Assembly (NCBI GenBank): GCA_020048915.1
Contig: JAIFLU010000102.1
Location: 1-58,175 of the forward strand
Length of the DNA: 58,175 nucleotides
From: Bacteroidota bacterium
Lineage (GTDB): Bacteria; Bacteroidota; Bacteroidia; Bacteroidales; JAAUTT01
Direction of reading: 5' to 3'
Each line of letters starts with the position of its first letter. Position 1 is the stretch's first letter. Below the pieces are notes generated by a model that saw nothing but the letters and a program-made list of their open reading frames with translations, made no database searches and had not been told where the DNA came from. A program made the position numbers and the translations under genes. Positions 1 through 8,634 of the stretch are shown one piece after another.

Positions 1-977
1 ATCTTATAATCGATAGGTGATGAAAGTTTTAATAAATTCAACACCTGAATAAGATTTTCGTTTTTAAATGTTGCCTGAAAAGTATAGCTCTCCAATTCTT
101 TATTATTTAATACAATTTCAACATTAAACCAACGACTCAATTTTTTAACCACTTCATCCATACTATCGTCGCGAAAAACAAGATAGCCTTCGCGCCATGC
201 AATATATTTTTCAACATTTACAGGCTCCTTAACAAGTTGTAGTGTTACCCTGTCGAAATCGGCTTTTTGGTTTGGATTTAAAAATCCTTGGTCTTTAACT
301 TTCCCATCTTTTACTGATGTTAAAGCTACTTTCCCTTGAACAAGAACTATTTCTGCGTGTGAATCATTGTCATAGCTTACAACATTAAATGAGGTCCCCA
401 AAACTTCGATATTCAAATTGTTTACTTTTACTATAAAAGGCTGTTCCTTATTTTCTGTAACTTCAAAAAATGCTTCTCCTTTTAATTGAACCTCTCGTTC
501 CTTACCTGTAAAATTGATAGGGAATATAAGCTCAGAGCCTGAATTTAGCCATATCTTTGTTCCGTCGGCCGTTGTAAATTGAGTAACCATGCCAGGCTTA
601 GATGTAACTTTTTGCATTAACACCTCGCTGTTAATCACCTTTATGTTTCTTTTATCGAAAGTAACGTAAACTGAATAAATCAATACCGGGAGTAATAAAA
701 TGGCGGCAACGCGTTGCATAAACGTCCACCAGCGTAATGGTCGATTCTGTACTATTTGGGAGTCTATTTTTTTTAAAGCTTCAAAAGAGTTGAATTGTTC
801 CATCTCGTGCAGCAATGAAACCGCTTCCCAGGAACTTAAATATTCGGAAAAAGCAACTTCATTTTCAGGGGAATCTTTGATCCATAAATTAACAAACTCT
901 TTTTCGGAGTCGGTCAATTCGCCTGATAAATAACGGGCCAATAAAAGTTGTAATTCATCATCAGATAGTTTCATCAT
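1..977 (-). CDS. FecR-family anti-sigma factor (C-terminus cut by window edge)
   Basis: Open frame of about 325 codons running off the left edge, so the C-terminus is missing. FecR proteins sit in the inner membrane, hold an ECF sigma factor with the cytoplasmic N-terminus, and receive a signal from the STN domain of a TonB-dependent receptor in the periplasm. Visible are an acidic cytoplasmic N-terminus, one hydrophobic segment near residues 80-100, and the FecR hallmark around TTADGTKIWLNSGSEL. The C-terminal part resembles the STN-like end of FecR proteins. The start is at 977 or at the adjacent ATG at 974. It lies 82 bases downstream of an ECF sigma gene on the same strand, the usual sigma-FecR order, so a SusC gene probably follows beyond the edge. 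Confidence 0.9.
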   Translation of the reverse strand, partial: MMKLSDDELQLLLARYLSGELTDSEKEFVNLWIKDSPENEVAFSEYLSSWEAVSLLHEMEQFNSFEALKKIDSQIVQNRPLRWWTFMQRVAAILLLPVLIYSVYVTFDKRNIKVINSEVLMQKVTSKPGMVTQFTTADGTKIWLNSGSELIFPINFTGKEREVQLKGEAFFEVTENKEQPFIVKVNNLNIEVLGTSFNVVSYDNDSHAEIVLVQGKVALTSVKDGKVKDQGFLNPNQKADFDRVTLQLVKEPVNVEKYIAWREGYLVFRDDSMDEVVKKLSRWFNVEIVLNNKELESYTFQATFKNENLIQVLNLLKLSSPIDYK

Positions 978-1059
978 TTACTCATGTATATAAAAGTAAC
1001 TTTGCTTACCTATTATAAGACGACAATAGGAAGTAAAACACATATATAAAAATTAAAAA

Positions 1060-1626
1060 TTATTTTAACAGCAAGGCTATAAGGAAAATAGGAAGGTAAT
1101 CCGAGAGTTCTTTTCGGAGAATTTTTAGTGAATTGCTAATTTGAACTTCAACTGTACGCTTTGAGATTCCCAAAATATCTGATATTTCCTGGTTATTATG
1201 CCCTTTCATGCGACTTAATTCAAAAATTTCGCGACAACGAGGCGGAAGTTTGGATAAACTTTTTTCTATCGCCTGGCGTAATTCTGTTTCGGTAAAAAAA
1301 TGGTCGAACGAATTATCTTCGTCTTTTTCAGCGAAAAGAACATAGTTTTTATATTTTTCCTTCACCTTGGAATGTTTCTGATAATCAAGGCAACGGTTTT
1401 TTATGGAGGCAAACAGGTAAGTTTTTAAGGAAACGTTAATTTGCAAATTAGAGGAATCTATCCAGAATGAAAGAAAAAAGTCCTGCACCAAATCTTCAAC
1501 GGTGTTTTTATCGTTGACATATTGCATTGCAAAAGCACATAACGATGAATAGTAATAATTGAAAACATAATCAAATATTACTTTATCTCTCCTTCGCAGC
1601 CCATCATTAATAAGGTTTTCTTTCAT
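1060..1626 (-). CDS. RNA polymerase ECF-type sigma-70 factor
   Basis: 188 residues, normal for a Bacteroidota ECF sigma factor. Region 2 covers roughly residues 15-80, with the VEDLVQDFFLSFW stretch typical of sigma region 2. Region 4 covers about 125-175, with LPPRCREIFELS and the helix-turn-helix NQEISDILGISKRTVE. It should direct RNA polymerase to its target PUL once released by the FecR protein encoded just downstream on the same strand. It is a different gene from the sigma factor at 31937-32500, so two separately regulated systems meet in this window. Confidence 0.93.
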   Translation of the reverse strand: MKENLINDGLRRRDKVIFDYVFNYYYSSLCAFAMQYVNDKNTVEDLVQDFFLSFWIDSSNLQINVSLKTYLFASIKNRCLDYQKHSKVKEKYKNYVLFAEKDEDNSFDHFFTETELRQAIEKSLSKLPPRCREIFELSRMKGHNNQEISDILGISKRTVEVQISNSLKILRKELSDYLPIFLIALLLK

Positions 1627-2530
1627 CGCCTGTTAGTAGGTTCTGATACAAAATAACTGAAATAAATTAAGAATTTCTTATCAGTTACAAAATAATAGTA
1701 ATATCATTCACTGATTCGGCAAAGACCAATTTACCAGAGGCTTAACACGCAACCAGAAATTCATGGGATCAATACCAAGATATTCCTCTTGCTCTATGTT
1801 TGCTTATAAATGAAAATACACCAAAAGACAGGCTAGTGGGGTATTAGAAGAGAGGAAAAAATACATTTATTGGAATCAAATTAATGGCACTATACAATGA
1901 AGAAAAATTTTATCGCATACCGCAACAGTTCCCTGATCTGGATTATACAGCCCGAATTAAAATGCATGCTTCTATTAGATCGTTAAACAAAAGGCCGGAT
2001 ACGGATTCTACTTTAAACAATAACCTGAATGTTGCCAAAATTATTCTGGCCCTATATGTCTGGTTATATAAACTATGCTGCAATCTTTTCGTTTTCAACC
2101 CTTTTAATCCGGGCGCGGTCTATCGATAGAGGTTTAATGCACTCGCAAGAGTCTTCAATAGCCAACATCCCCTACCGTTGGCTTTTCTGAACCTTTCGAG
2201 TTTCACCATAGAGAAGGCAGACTTTCTCAAAGACTCTAATTCAACTTTAACAGATTTTAATAAATAATGAAAAACTGGAATAATTAACAAATTACAGCTA
2301 TGAATGCATCGATGAAAATGAAAGAAGACTACTTTTACCTTTTTTTGATGGTTACAATATTTCTCTCCTTTTAAAATGGATTAATCCAAATTTGCCTCAT
2401 TTACTACAAAATTGAGTTCATGTTTCCATCAGGTCTTTTTTCTCTGTGTCATTTTGTTTTCATTATTGAAGATCTCCTTCCTAAGTAAAACCATGCACCT
2501 GTATTTTAACGCTGGTGAACCTCTTCTTGT
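1627..2530. other. 904-base region without a convincing gene; probable gene debris
   Basis: No intact gene with a recognisable family is seen. An 81-codon plus-strand frame at 1884-2129 has no family features and is left uncalled. A short plus-strand frame starting at 2300 encodes a signal-like peptide (MNASMKMKEDYFYLFLMVTI) and stops at once. A minus-strand tail at 1708-1797 looks like the last residues of a lost protein. Together they suggest decayed genes at the PUL border. Confidence 0.5.
1708..1797 (-). pseudogene. Possible C-terminal fragment of a lost protein
   Basis: About 29 codons ending in a stop read IEQEEYLGIDP followed by MNFWLRVKPLVNWSLPNQ. The composition is protein-like and rich in W, P and F, unlike random AT-rich sequence, but no start or upstream body exists in frame. 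I cannot name the family. It lies upstream of the ECF sigma gene on the same strand, so it may be the end of a deleted gene. Confidence 0.3.
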
Positions 2531-4894
2531 TTATTGCATCACTTGAGAGAAATTAATATCCCCTTCAAATTCAAGTTTCACAATAATATCGGTTAAATTG
2601 GTGTTTGTTCCAACGGTTATTGATATTCCCTTTTCGCTCTGTTTGACGTTAACCTTTTCGCCGGTTAAGCATTTAAAAGCGACAAGTTTATTCGAAATTG
2701 GTGGAATTTGTAAGGATCCTGCTTTGGTCTTAAGTATATGTATGTAAACATTTTTCCCATGAAATGTACTACCATATACATTATCGACTGGTTGAAAAGG
2801 ACCTCCATGCGTTTCGTAAATACTTTCGCCGTATTGGTTAAGCCATTGTCCAATTTCTTTTAAACGGGCAACATGAGTTTCAGGAATCTGACCGTCTTTA
2901 TCAGGACCAACATTTAGCAGAACATTTCCGTTGCGAAAAACTACATTTACGAGCATTTTTATGGCTCTTTCAAAAGGCATTAAATTTTGTTTTGTCGAAT
3001 ATCCCCAACTTACCTCGTTTAAATTCAAACATTTTTCCCAAGGTTCAGCGCGAACATTTCCGGTAACATCTCCTCCTCCTTCATCGCTCTGAAAATCGCC
3101 CTTCCAACCCATTCGCGAACTCATAATCAAATTAGGCTGCAGTCCGCGCGCCATTTCAATAATATTGAGTGGTTGCCAAAGCCATGCACCATCTTTATCG
3201 GCCCCTTTGTGCGAAAGCCAACCACCATCAAACCAAAGCACATCAATCTGTCCATAATTACTTAACAGTTCCCTGATTTGATCCTGACATTGATTACTCA
3301 TTTGCAATGCATTGGAGAATTTGTTCCGGGGATCAAAATATCCTTCGAATCTCCAATCCATGGGTGAATAATAAATACCTGTTTTTATTCCCGCTTTCCG
3401 GCATGCCACGGTATATTCCGAAATAAAATCGCGCTTGGCGGCATGTTGCATACTTGTGTAATTATTAAAACTTGAACGGCTGTCCCATAGAGCAAAACCA
3501 TCGTGATGACGTGCAGTAAGCACCATATATTTCATACCGGCTGCTTTGGCTATTTCAGCCCATTCCTTCGCATCAAATTTTTGAGGATTAAACTCATCGG
3601 CATATTTCGCATACTCCCCGGCAGGAACCTTATCATTAAACATATGCCATTCCCCTTTGGCAGGAATTGCATACAAGCCCCAATGAATGAACATCCCAAA
3701 TTTGGCATCCTGCCACCATTTCATATCTTTTTCGTCCAATTTCATCGTTGAGCCATCGCCAAAGCATTTCAAATTCCATTCGTCGAACCAGCGCAAAACT
3801 ATTTTTTGATCCGAATCAAAAGAGATTGGCAGAAAAATGTAGCGTCCATCAATAGCATTTTCTGGCCTCCATAAATCACCAACAAATATAAAGGCATCGC
3901 TTTTCCCCTGAACAGGAATTACGGCAGTACTTTGCGAATGGAATGTTAAATCGGCGTAATCGCCTACGCAAGGATTCCCCAATTCTTTCCAGGGGCCCCA
4001 AATAGATTCGGCAACTGCCGAACGAGCTGCATTGGGTGCCCAACCAGTGCAACCAGAGGTAATCATATAGTATTTACCATTGCGTTTGAAAATAGCCGGA
4101 GCCTCATTATGTCCGGCCGGAAAAACGCGGGTATATTTCCCGGTAAATGAAGTGTAATCGTCCGATAATTCAGAAATATGGAGCGTCAGATTTTCTTCAG
4201 AAGAATGGATATGATAGGCTTTGCCATCATCGTCCACAAAAAGTGTCATATCGCGTGCCATTTGTCCTTGCTCAAAATCGCGGCGTACAAATAAACCGTC
4301 ACTCACTGCTTTTTTCCACTCCTCGCTCCACCCTTTCAAGTCTTTTTCCTGAACGGTTTGTTTTTTTTGCTCTTCGGTCATTTCCAACGGCCAGGTTTGT
4401 GCGTTTGCACGAGCCGATTTTAGGAAAGTATAAGGCCCTGTAACATTATCGCTCACAGCAACACCTGTTTGTGCTGCATTATACCCCTGGCCTTTAAGCT
4501 CCAGGTGAAACCACATCACAAATTTCCCGGTCTTTTTATTAAAAATAACCTTGGGGCGTTCCAATACACAACCTTCAGTAATTGGACTATTTTGATCGTT
4601 TTTAACAACAGGCAAAGCAATGCCTTCATCTTTCCAGTTATACAAATCAGCAGACGAATAGCAATGAACGCCCACCATAGCCCTGTTGCCAGCTCCACCA
4701 GCAATTTTATGTTCCCCAAACCAATAGTATTTTCCATTATGAAAAAGGAAACCTCCACCATGCGAATTTATTACCTCTCCGTTGGTATCTTTCCATACTT
4801 GTCCGGGTTTAAATGTTGAAAGTTTTTCTAACGATTGTGCATTAATTCCTGCTATAACAGTGAAAAGGAAAAAGAGAATTACGAATGGTTTCAT
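2531..4894 (-). CDS. Secreted two-domain glycosidase: GH43-like propeller fused to GH29-like alpha-L-fucosidase
   Basis: 787 residues with an N-terminal signal peptide (cleavage near residue 20, after INAQ). Residues about 28-370 look like a five-bladed GH43/GH117-type propeller: an N-terminal GKYYWFGE blade, acidic residues near 221-223, and NEAPAIFKRNGKYY around 263-276, where the family's general acid usually lies. Residues about 390-770 match GH29: WWQDAKFGMFIHWGLY, the HHDGFALWDS loop, and VLWFDGGW near 552-559, whose Asp is the expected nucleophile. GH29 enzymes release alpha-L-fucose with retention; GH43-like domains usually act on arabinose, xylose or galactose. The gene lies beyond a strong terminator after the lyase operon, so it probably has its own promoter. 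A domain inactive in catalysis is possible for the GH43 half. Confidence 0.85.
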   Translation of the reverse strand: MKPFVILFFLFTVIAGINAQSLEKLSTFKPGQVWKDTNGEVINSHGGGFLFHNGKYYWFGEHKIAGGAGNRAMVGVHCYSSADLYNWKDEGIALPVVKNDQNSPITEGCVLERPKVIFNKKTGKFVMWFHLELKGQGYNAAQTGVAVSDNVTGPYTFLKSARANAQTWPLEMTEEQKKQTVQEKDLKGWSEEWKKAVSDGLFVRRDFEQGQMARDMTLFVDDDGKAYHIHSSEENLTLHISELSDDYTSFTGKYTRVFPAGHNEAPAIFKRNGKYYMITSGCTGWAPNAARSAVAESIWGPWKELGNPCVGDYADLTFHSQSTAVIPVQGKSDAFIFVGDLWRPENAIDGRYIFLPISFDSDQKIVLRWFDEWNLKCFGDGSTMKLDEKDMKWWQDAKFGMFIHWGLYAIPAKGEWHMFNDKVPAGEYAKYADEFNPQKFDAKEWAEIAKAAGMKYMVLTARHHDGFALWDSRSSFNNYTSMQHAAKRDFISEYTVACRKAGIKTGIYYSPMDWRFEGYFDPRNKFSNALQMSNQCQDQIRELLSNYGQIDVLWFDGGWLSHKGADKDGAWLWQPLNIIEMARGLQPNLIMSSRMGWKGDFQSDEGGGDVTGNVRAEPWEKCLNLNEVSWGYSTKQNLMPFERAIKMLVNVVFRNGNVLLNVGPDKDGQIPETHVARLKEIGQWLNQYGESIYETHGGPFQPVDNVYGSTFHGKNVYIHILKTKAGSLQIPPISNKLVAFKCLTGEKVNVKQSEKGISITVGTNTNLTDIIVKLEFEGDINFSQVMQ

Positions 4895-5062
4895 TGTAAA
4901 CTTGTTAAAGGGTTAAGGGCACTCAATACTAAGTTTTATAAAAATAAAAAAACAAGCGATATAAAAACAGGAATAATCTAATTTATCGTATTCATAATGG
5001 CTACTTATTGGAACAAATATAAAACTGTTCCTATTAGGAATAATGATGAATAACTATTGGAT

Positions 5063-5094
5063 AAAAAAAGCTGCCAGCTTCGCAGGTGGCAGCT
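5063..5094 (-). terminator. Rho-independent terminator closing the PUL enzyme operon
   Basis: On the minus strand AGCTGCCA pairs perfectly with TGGCAGCT around a 10-base loop, and the stem is followed directly by seven T. It lies after the short frameshifted gene and before the GH43-GH29 gene, separating the two transcription units. Confidence 0.85.
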
Positions 5095-5129
5095 CTTATA
5101 AAAACTACTAACTATAAAAAAAATCAAAA

Positions 5130-5337
5130 TTATTTCCTTTCATTATTGGGGAGGAGGGCATTTTTGATAGGCTCGACCCATTCATCCTTATTGTTTACAC
5201 CTCTTCCAAGACGCATGTTTTGATCAAATACGAATTTATCTGCAGGGGCCTCCTGCGCTATTGATAAAAAAAAGCTATTCCAAAGAAGGCAAAAGAAAGC
5301 AATAAGGGCAGATGTTTTACTGGTTTTTTTTATCCAT
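5130..5337 (-). pseudogene. Short secreted-protein gene broken at an A8 tract
   Basis: Just after the isomerase stop, an ATG at 5337 opens with M-D-K-K and stops after six codons. Removing one A from the run of eight (5323-5330 on the plus strand, T8) restores about 68 codons: a signal peptide (SALIAFFCLLWNSFFLSIAQ) followed by a polar tail containing FDQNMRLGRGVNNKDEW, ending just before the operon terminator. The LGRGVN segment is faintly like the N-terminus of GH5-type cellulases, so this may be the stump of a larger enzyme. It could also be a slippage-controlled gene or a sequencing error. Confidence 0.5.
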
Positions 5338-5349
5338 TTCTGATTTTAA

Positions 5350-6312
5350 TTATTTATAAACATCGCCTTTTGCAATTTGCAATTCAGTCATCATGGCAGG
5401 TACCAAAACAAACGGATCATAGGGTTTAACTCTGCCTACAAGTTTCAATGTTTCCAAAGGGATATAACCACGGTATCCACTTTTTTTTATTATTCGCATT
5501 AAACGTGCATAATCTGTTTTCACCTCGCTGGTGTTTCCGAGAACACTCTCTTTCATTTGCCAATTTACAGCATAAGGAATAACTGCTTCAATATCAGCAT
5601 ACGGGTCAGCAACCTTAAAATTCCCGGTATCGAGAATAATTCCGGCCCATTTGGAATTGACAGCTTTTACCACTTTTATGCATTGTTCAGCAGTCTGTAA
5701 CATATCCCCATGATTTTGAATACCTATTATTACACCATGTTTTTCGCCAAAAGCAGCACACTCTTTGAAACATTCAATCATCCATCCGGCAACCTCATCC
5801 CATTTATTTTCATATCCTTTTGGAATTTCGCCAGCAAACAATCGGATTACAGGAGCACCTAATTTCTCAGCAACGATGATCCATTTTTTAGCCCGTTCAA
5901 CATCAGCAGCCCTAACAGCTGGATCGGGCGATGCAAAATTATTACGAATGCCTGTTCCGCTGATGTCTATTCCTAACCTAAAAGCCTTCCGTTTAAATTC
6001 GTAGATATATTCATCGGAAGGCACTTCCGGATAGGAGGGAAAATAATAACCGGTAACATCAAGCGCTTCAATATTCTGTTGGGCACACCAATCTAAAAGA
6101 TCAAATAAAGTAAATCCTGGTTTTTCAGGAGTTCCTTTTGCCATTAGCACATCGTTGAACGAAAATGCATTCAATGCGAGTTTAATATGCGACTGATTTT
6201 TCAAATTTTCACCACTCTGCGCTACAGACGTTGTTGCATTGAAACTTCCAATAACCAATATAGCAAGGGAAATAAACCAGAAATTAGCTCTTTTAACGAA
6301 TTGATTTTTCAT
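5350..6312 (-). CDS. Secreted sugar phosphate isomerase/epimerase-like TIM barrel
   Basis: Xylose-isomerase-like (AP_endonuc_2 type) barrel. I place the start at 6312 rather than 6381 because the ATG there begins a clean signal peptide (MKNQFVKRANFWFISLAILV), giving 320 residues; the longer start would bury it. Motifs include LALNAFSFND near the mature N-terminus, APVIRLFAGEIPKGYE, VIIGIQNHGDM (metal-site His), GIILDTGNF (metal-site Asp), and YIPLETLK near the end (metal-site Glu). These are consistent with an active metal-dependent barrel. It is the last intact gene of the lyase operon and may isomerise or epimerise a released sugar in the periplasm. The substrate cannot be told from sequence. 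Confidence 0.8.
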   Translation of the reverse strand: MKNQFVKRANFWFISLAILVIGSFNATTSVAQSGENLKNQSHIKLALNAFSFNDVLMAKGTPEKPGFTLFDLLDWCAQQNIEALDVTGYYFPSYPEVPSDEYIYEFKRKAFRLGIDISGTGIRNNFASPDPAVRAADVERAKKWIIVAEKLGAPVIRLFAGEIPKGYENKWDEVAGWMIECFKECAAFGEKHGVIIGIQNHGDMLQTAEQCIKVVKAVNSKWAGIILDTGNFKVADPYADIEAVIPYAVNWQMKESVLGNTSEVKTDYARLMRIIKKSGYRGYIPLETLKLVGRVKPYDPFVLVPAMMTELQIAKGDVYK

Positions 6313-6440
6313 ATATTCTAGGTTATTATCCTTTTTATTGTTTGCATTTCGATCACATTGCATGGTTAAACTTTTTAACAAAATTAACTATCGGATTATT
6401 TATCAATGTCATATAAGTAAGACAAAGTCTAGGCTCATAC

Positions 6441-6512
6441 AGCCGTTAAAAGTCAGTTAACTGTCTCATTTTAATTCCGCTCAATGTGACAATTAACTGA
6501 TTTTTAGCTCAG
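6441..6512. repeat. Palindromic intergenic element, copy A
   Basis: AAAAGTCAGTTAA (6448-6460) pairs with TTAACTGATTTTT (6493-6505) with little mismatch. The core between them (CATTT...CGCTC...TG.GACAATTAACTGA) also matches the element at 46296-46426, so the two are diverged copies of one family. It fills the gap between two PUL genes. Confidence 0.6.
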
Positions 6513-6535
6513 CTTAATATAAACATATTTAAATT

Positions 6536-8482
6536 TTACTTCGAAGCTATTTTTAAAATAAACTTGTCTTTTAACTTTGGCGAAATTGACTGCAAATTTA
6601 TCCGGTAAATATTATCTCCCCATTTCTGAATAATTCCTTTATCTTCGGGAGATTCCAACTTTATTTTTTCAACAGAAGCTTTGAATTGTGAGGCATTATA
6701 GTTTATTATAAAATCCTTTGAACTTCCGTTTTCTAATTTGTAATGTATTGCTACTTCGCCTGGCTTTATAACTTCTGCGGGATAACATGTCATTAGGTGC
6801 TGCATAATAGATTCAGATCGTTGAAGTTTTGCTTCATCTTCTATCACTACATTTTTGCCCCGATTATAGGTAATGGTTCGTTTCCATGATTGGATACCTG
6901 CATCGGCTGGGTATGATTTCGCAATATCCAGGGCAAATTTTACCCCTGATTTGGAGGTATTGTAAATAACACTGTTAGCTTTATATTTTGCTCCCGGAAG
7001 TTGATTTTTGCCATTTATGGTGGGCAGATTATGATAGTCGGAACAATTGTACCAAATATCGTAACGCTTATCGCTAAAGGTTTTGCGCGTATAGGTTCCG
7101 CGGCCAACATCAATCAATAAGGGTAATCCGTCATAATACACCACAAAATTGCCTATGTCGTTATGGTTATGGCTTTCGTCGTTATTGCCGCCTTTGGCTG
7201 CCATAAAAAACCCTTTAGTTGAACCTTGAACATCGCGGGCTATAACAACTTCCAAATCGGGTAACCAAACTTCCAAAGGCAAAGGAAATCCTTTGGCAGC
7301 ATTCCGGAATTCATCCTGCATAAATAGCGCATAGAAATTTCGGAAATAGTGAAACCTGCCTACACTTCCATCTTCGGGTTTCCGGTAAAACGCTCCAAAA
7401 CGCATCATATCAGGATCGTTCATATCTTTTCCGTAACGGTAAATCATGCTGGCTGCCATACCTGGCTGAGGATCGGCATCGGCAAAATTTAGAAAATACT
7501 TTTCGCTGATTTGGGCGCGGTAAATAAACTTACCCATGTTGCGGAATTTTTCGTCGCTGTATACATAACCAAAGGCATTGCTGCTGGCAAGATTGAGCAT
7601 TGAAACATTGTCGTAAAGAGACGCTGCGGCAGCTCCCCAATAACCGGGACCTTCGTCGCATCCTCCGTCGAGTGGGTGGGGATTAAGAAATTCGTCGAGT
7701 ACACTTAAAATCTTACCTACCGTTTCAGTACGTTTTTGATCGTCTTTTTCGAGAAGTAATACTGCATTAAGCCAGTTAGAACATATCCAGGGATTCCAAT
7801 TGTTCGGTCGGCGACCATCGGCATTCTTGCCCATCCAGCCATGACGTTTGGTCATAAGCGGCTGAAAAACCCGGTTATTTGTTTCATAATAAATCCGTTT
7901 ACGAATTTGCGGAGATACCGCATCGAGTTTTTCTCCTAGAAAATAATCGACCCAAGCCAGGTAAGTGGCCGTTTCGGCTGAAAATAAATCTACAAATGGC
8001 TGAGAAACATCCATCAAACCCGAATATTCTTTTGATCGTGGAAGATGGGCTGGAACTCCCCAAAATGACTCCTCGCAAATTGACCAAACGCCATTAATGA
8101 TGGGATCGATAAAGCGACCTTTATTTTCATAAATTTCGGCCAAAAGAAGCGTACCTAATACTTCCCGTTTCTTAAAGCTTATCGTCTGATACTCGTCCCT
8201 GTCGCCGGTACGCTCTATTAATAACGATTTGGTTGCCGGAATAGAAGGCCAAGTATAATCAACATAGGTTTCAGCCGCTTTCAGGGAGGCCTTCATCATC
8301 TCCTGATCGGCTTTTGCCCAATCCGTCCGGTCAGTCAATTTTGGAAAAGGCGTCCAATTAGCTTGCGAAATTAAAACACGGGAAAGCGCCTCTTTCGAAA
8401 ACTTTCCACTCAGCAGGTTTTGTGCCTCCAACGAAATTGACAGTCCAAAAAGCAAAAAGATAACTACAATTTTTTTTCTCAT
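6536..8482 (-). CDS. Heparinase II/III-family polysaccharide lyase
   Basis: 648 residues with a signal peptide ending near residue 20 (ISLEAQ). An alpha/alpha-toroid occupies roughly 60-400 and the heparinase II/III-like beta-sandwich about 410-645. Likely active-site signatures are NNWN at 227-230, DEGPGYWG at 276-283 (the Tyr expected as base/acid), SHNHND at 437-442, and SDYHNLPTING around 481-491. These enzymes cut uronate glycosides by beta-elimination, leaving a 4,5-unsaturated uronyl end. It is one of four heparinase-type genes in this operon but is not a close duplicate of the pair at 14246-18000. The exact PL family and substrate are not assignable here. Confidence 0.85.
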   Translation of the reverse strand: MRKKIVVIFLLFGLSISLEAQNLLSGKFSKEALSRVLISQANWTPFPKLTDRTDWAKADQEMMKASLKAAETYVDYTWPSIPATKSLLIERTGDRDEYQTISFKKREVLGTLLLAEIYENKGRFIDPIINGVWSICEESFWGVPAHLPRSKEYSGLMDVSQPFVDLFSAETATYLAWVDYFLGEKLDAVSPQIRKRIYYETNNRVFQPLMTKRHGWMGKNADGRRPNNWNPWICSNWLNAVLLLEKDDQKRTETVGKILSVLDEFLNPHPLDGGCDEGPGYWGAAAASLYDNVSMLNLASSNAFGYVYSDEKFRNMGKFIYRAQISEKYFLNFADADPQPGMAASMIYRYGKDMNDPDMMRFGAFYRKPEDGSVGRFHYFRNFYALFMQDEFRNAAKGFPLPLEVWLPDLEVVIARDVQGSTKGFFMAAKGGNNDESHNHNDIGNFVVYYDGLPLLIDVGRGTYTRKTFSDKRYDIWYNCSDYHNLPTINGKNQLPGAKYKANSVIYNTSKSGVKFALDIAKSYPADAGIQSWKRTITYNRGKNVVIEDEAKLQRSESIMQHLMTCYPAEVIKPGEVAIHYKLENGSSKDFIINYNASQFKASVEKIKLESPEDKGIIQKWGDNIYRINLQSISPKLKDKFILKIASK

Positions 8483-8634
8483 GATGTTATTCGGTTAGTT
8501 ATTTAAAATCAATATCATCCGCATATTATAGTCTATAAACTATTCAATTTTTATAAATCCGCTCAAACCCATTGTTATTAAGTAGTTCATTAATCTGAAA
8601 GGCTATAGAATTATTCGTCAAAGCTCCGACAAAC

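Noticed and set aside
1884..2129. 81-codon plus-strand open frame
   Set aside because: No family features, no promoter, and it lies in a region with other gene debris; not distinguishable from a chance frame.
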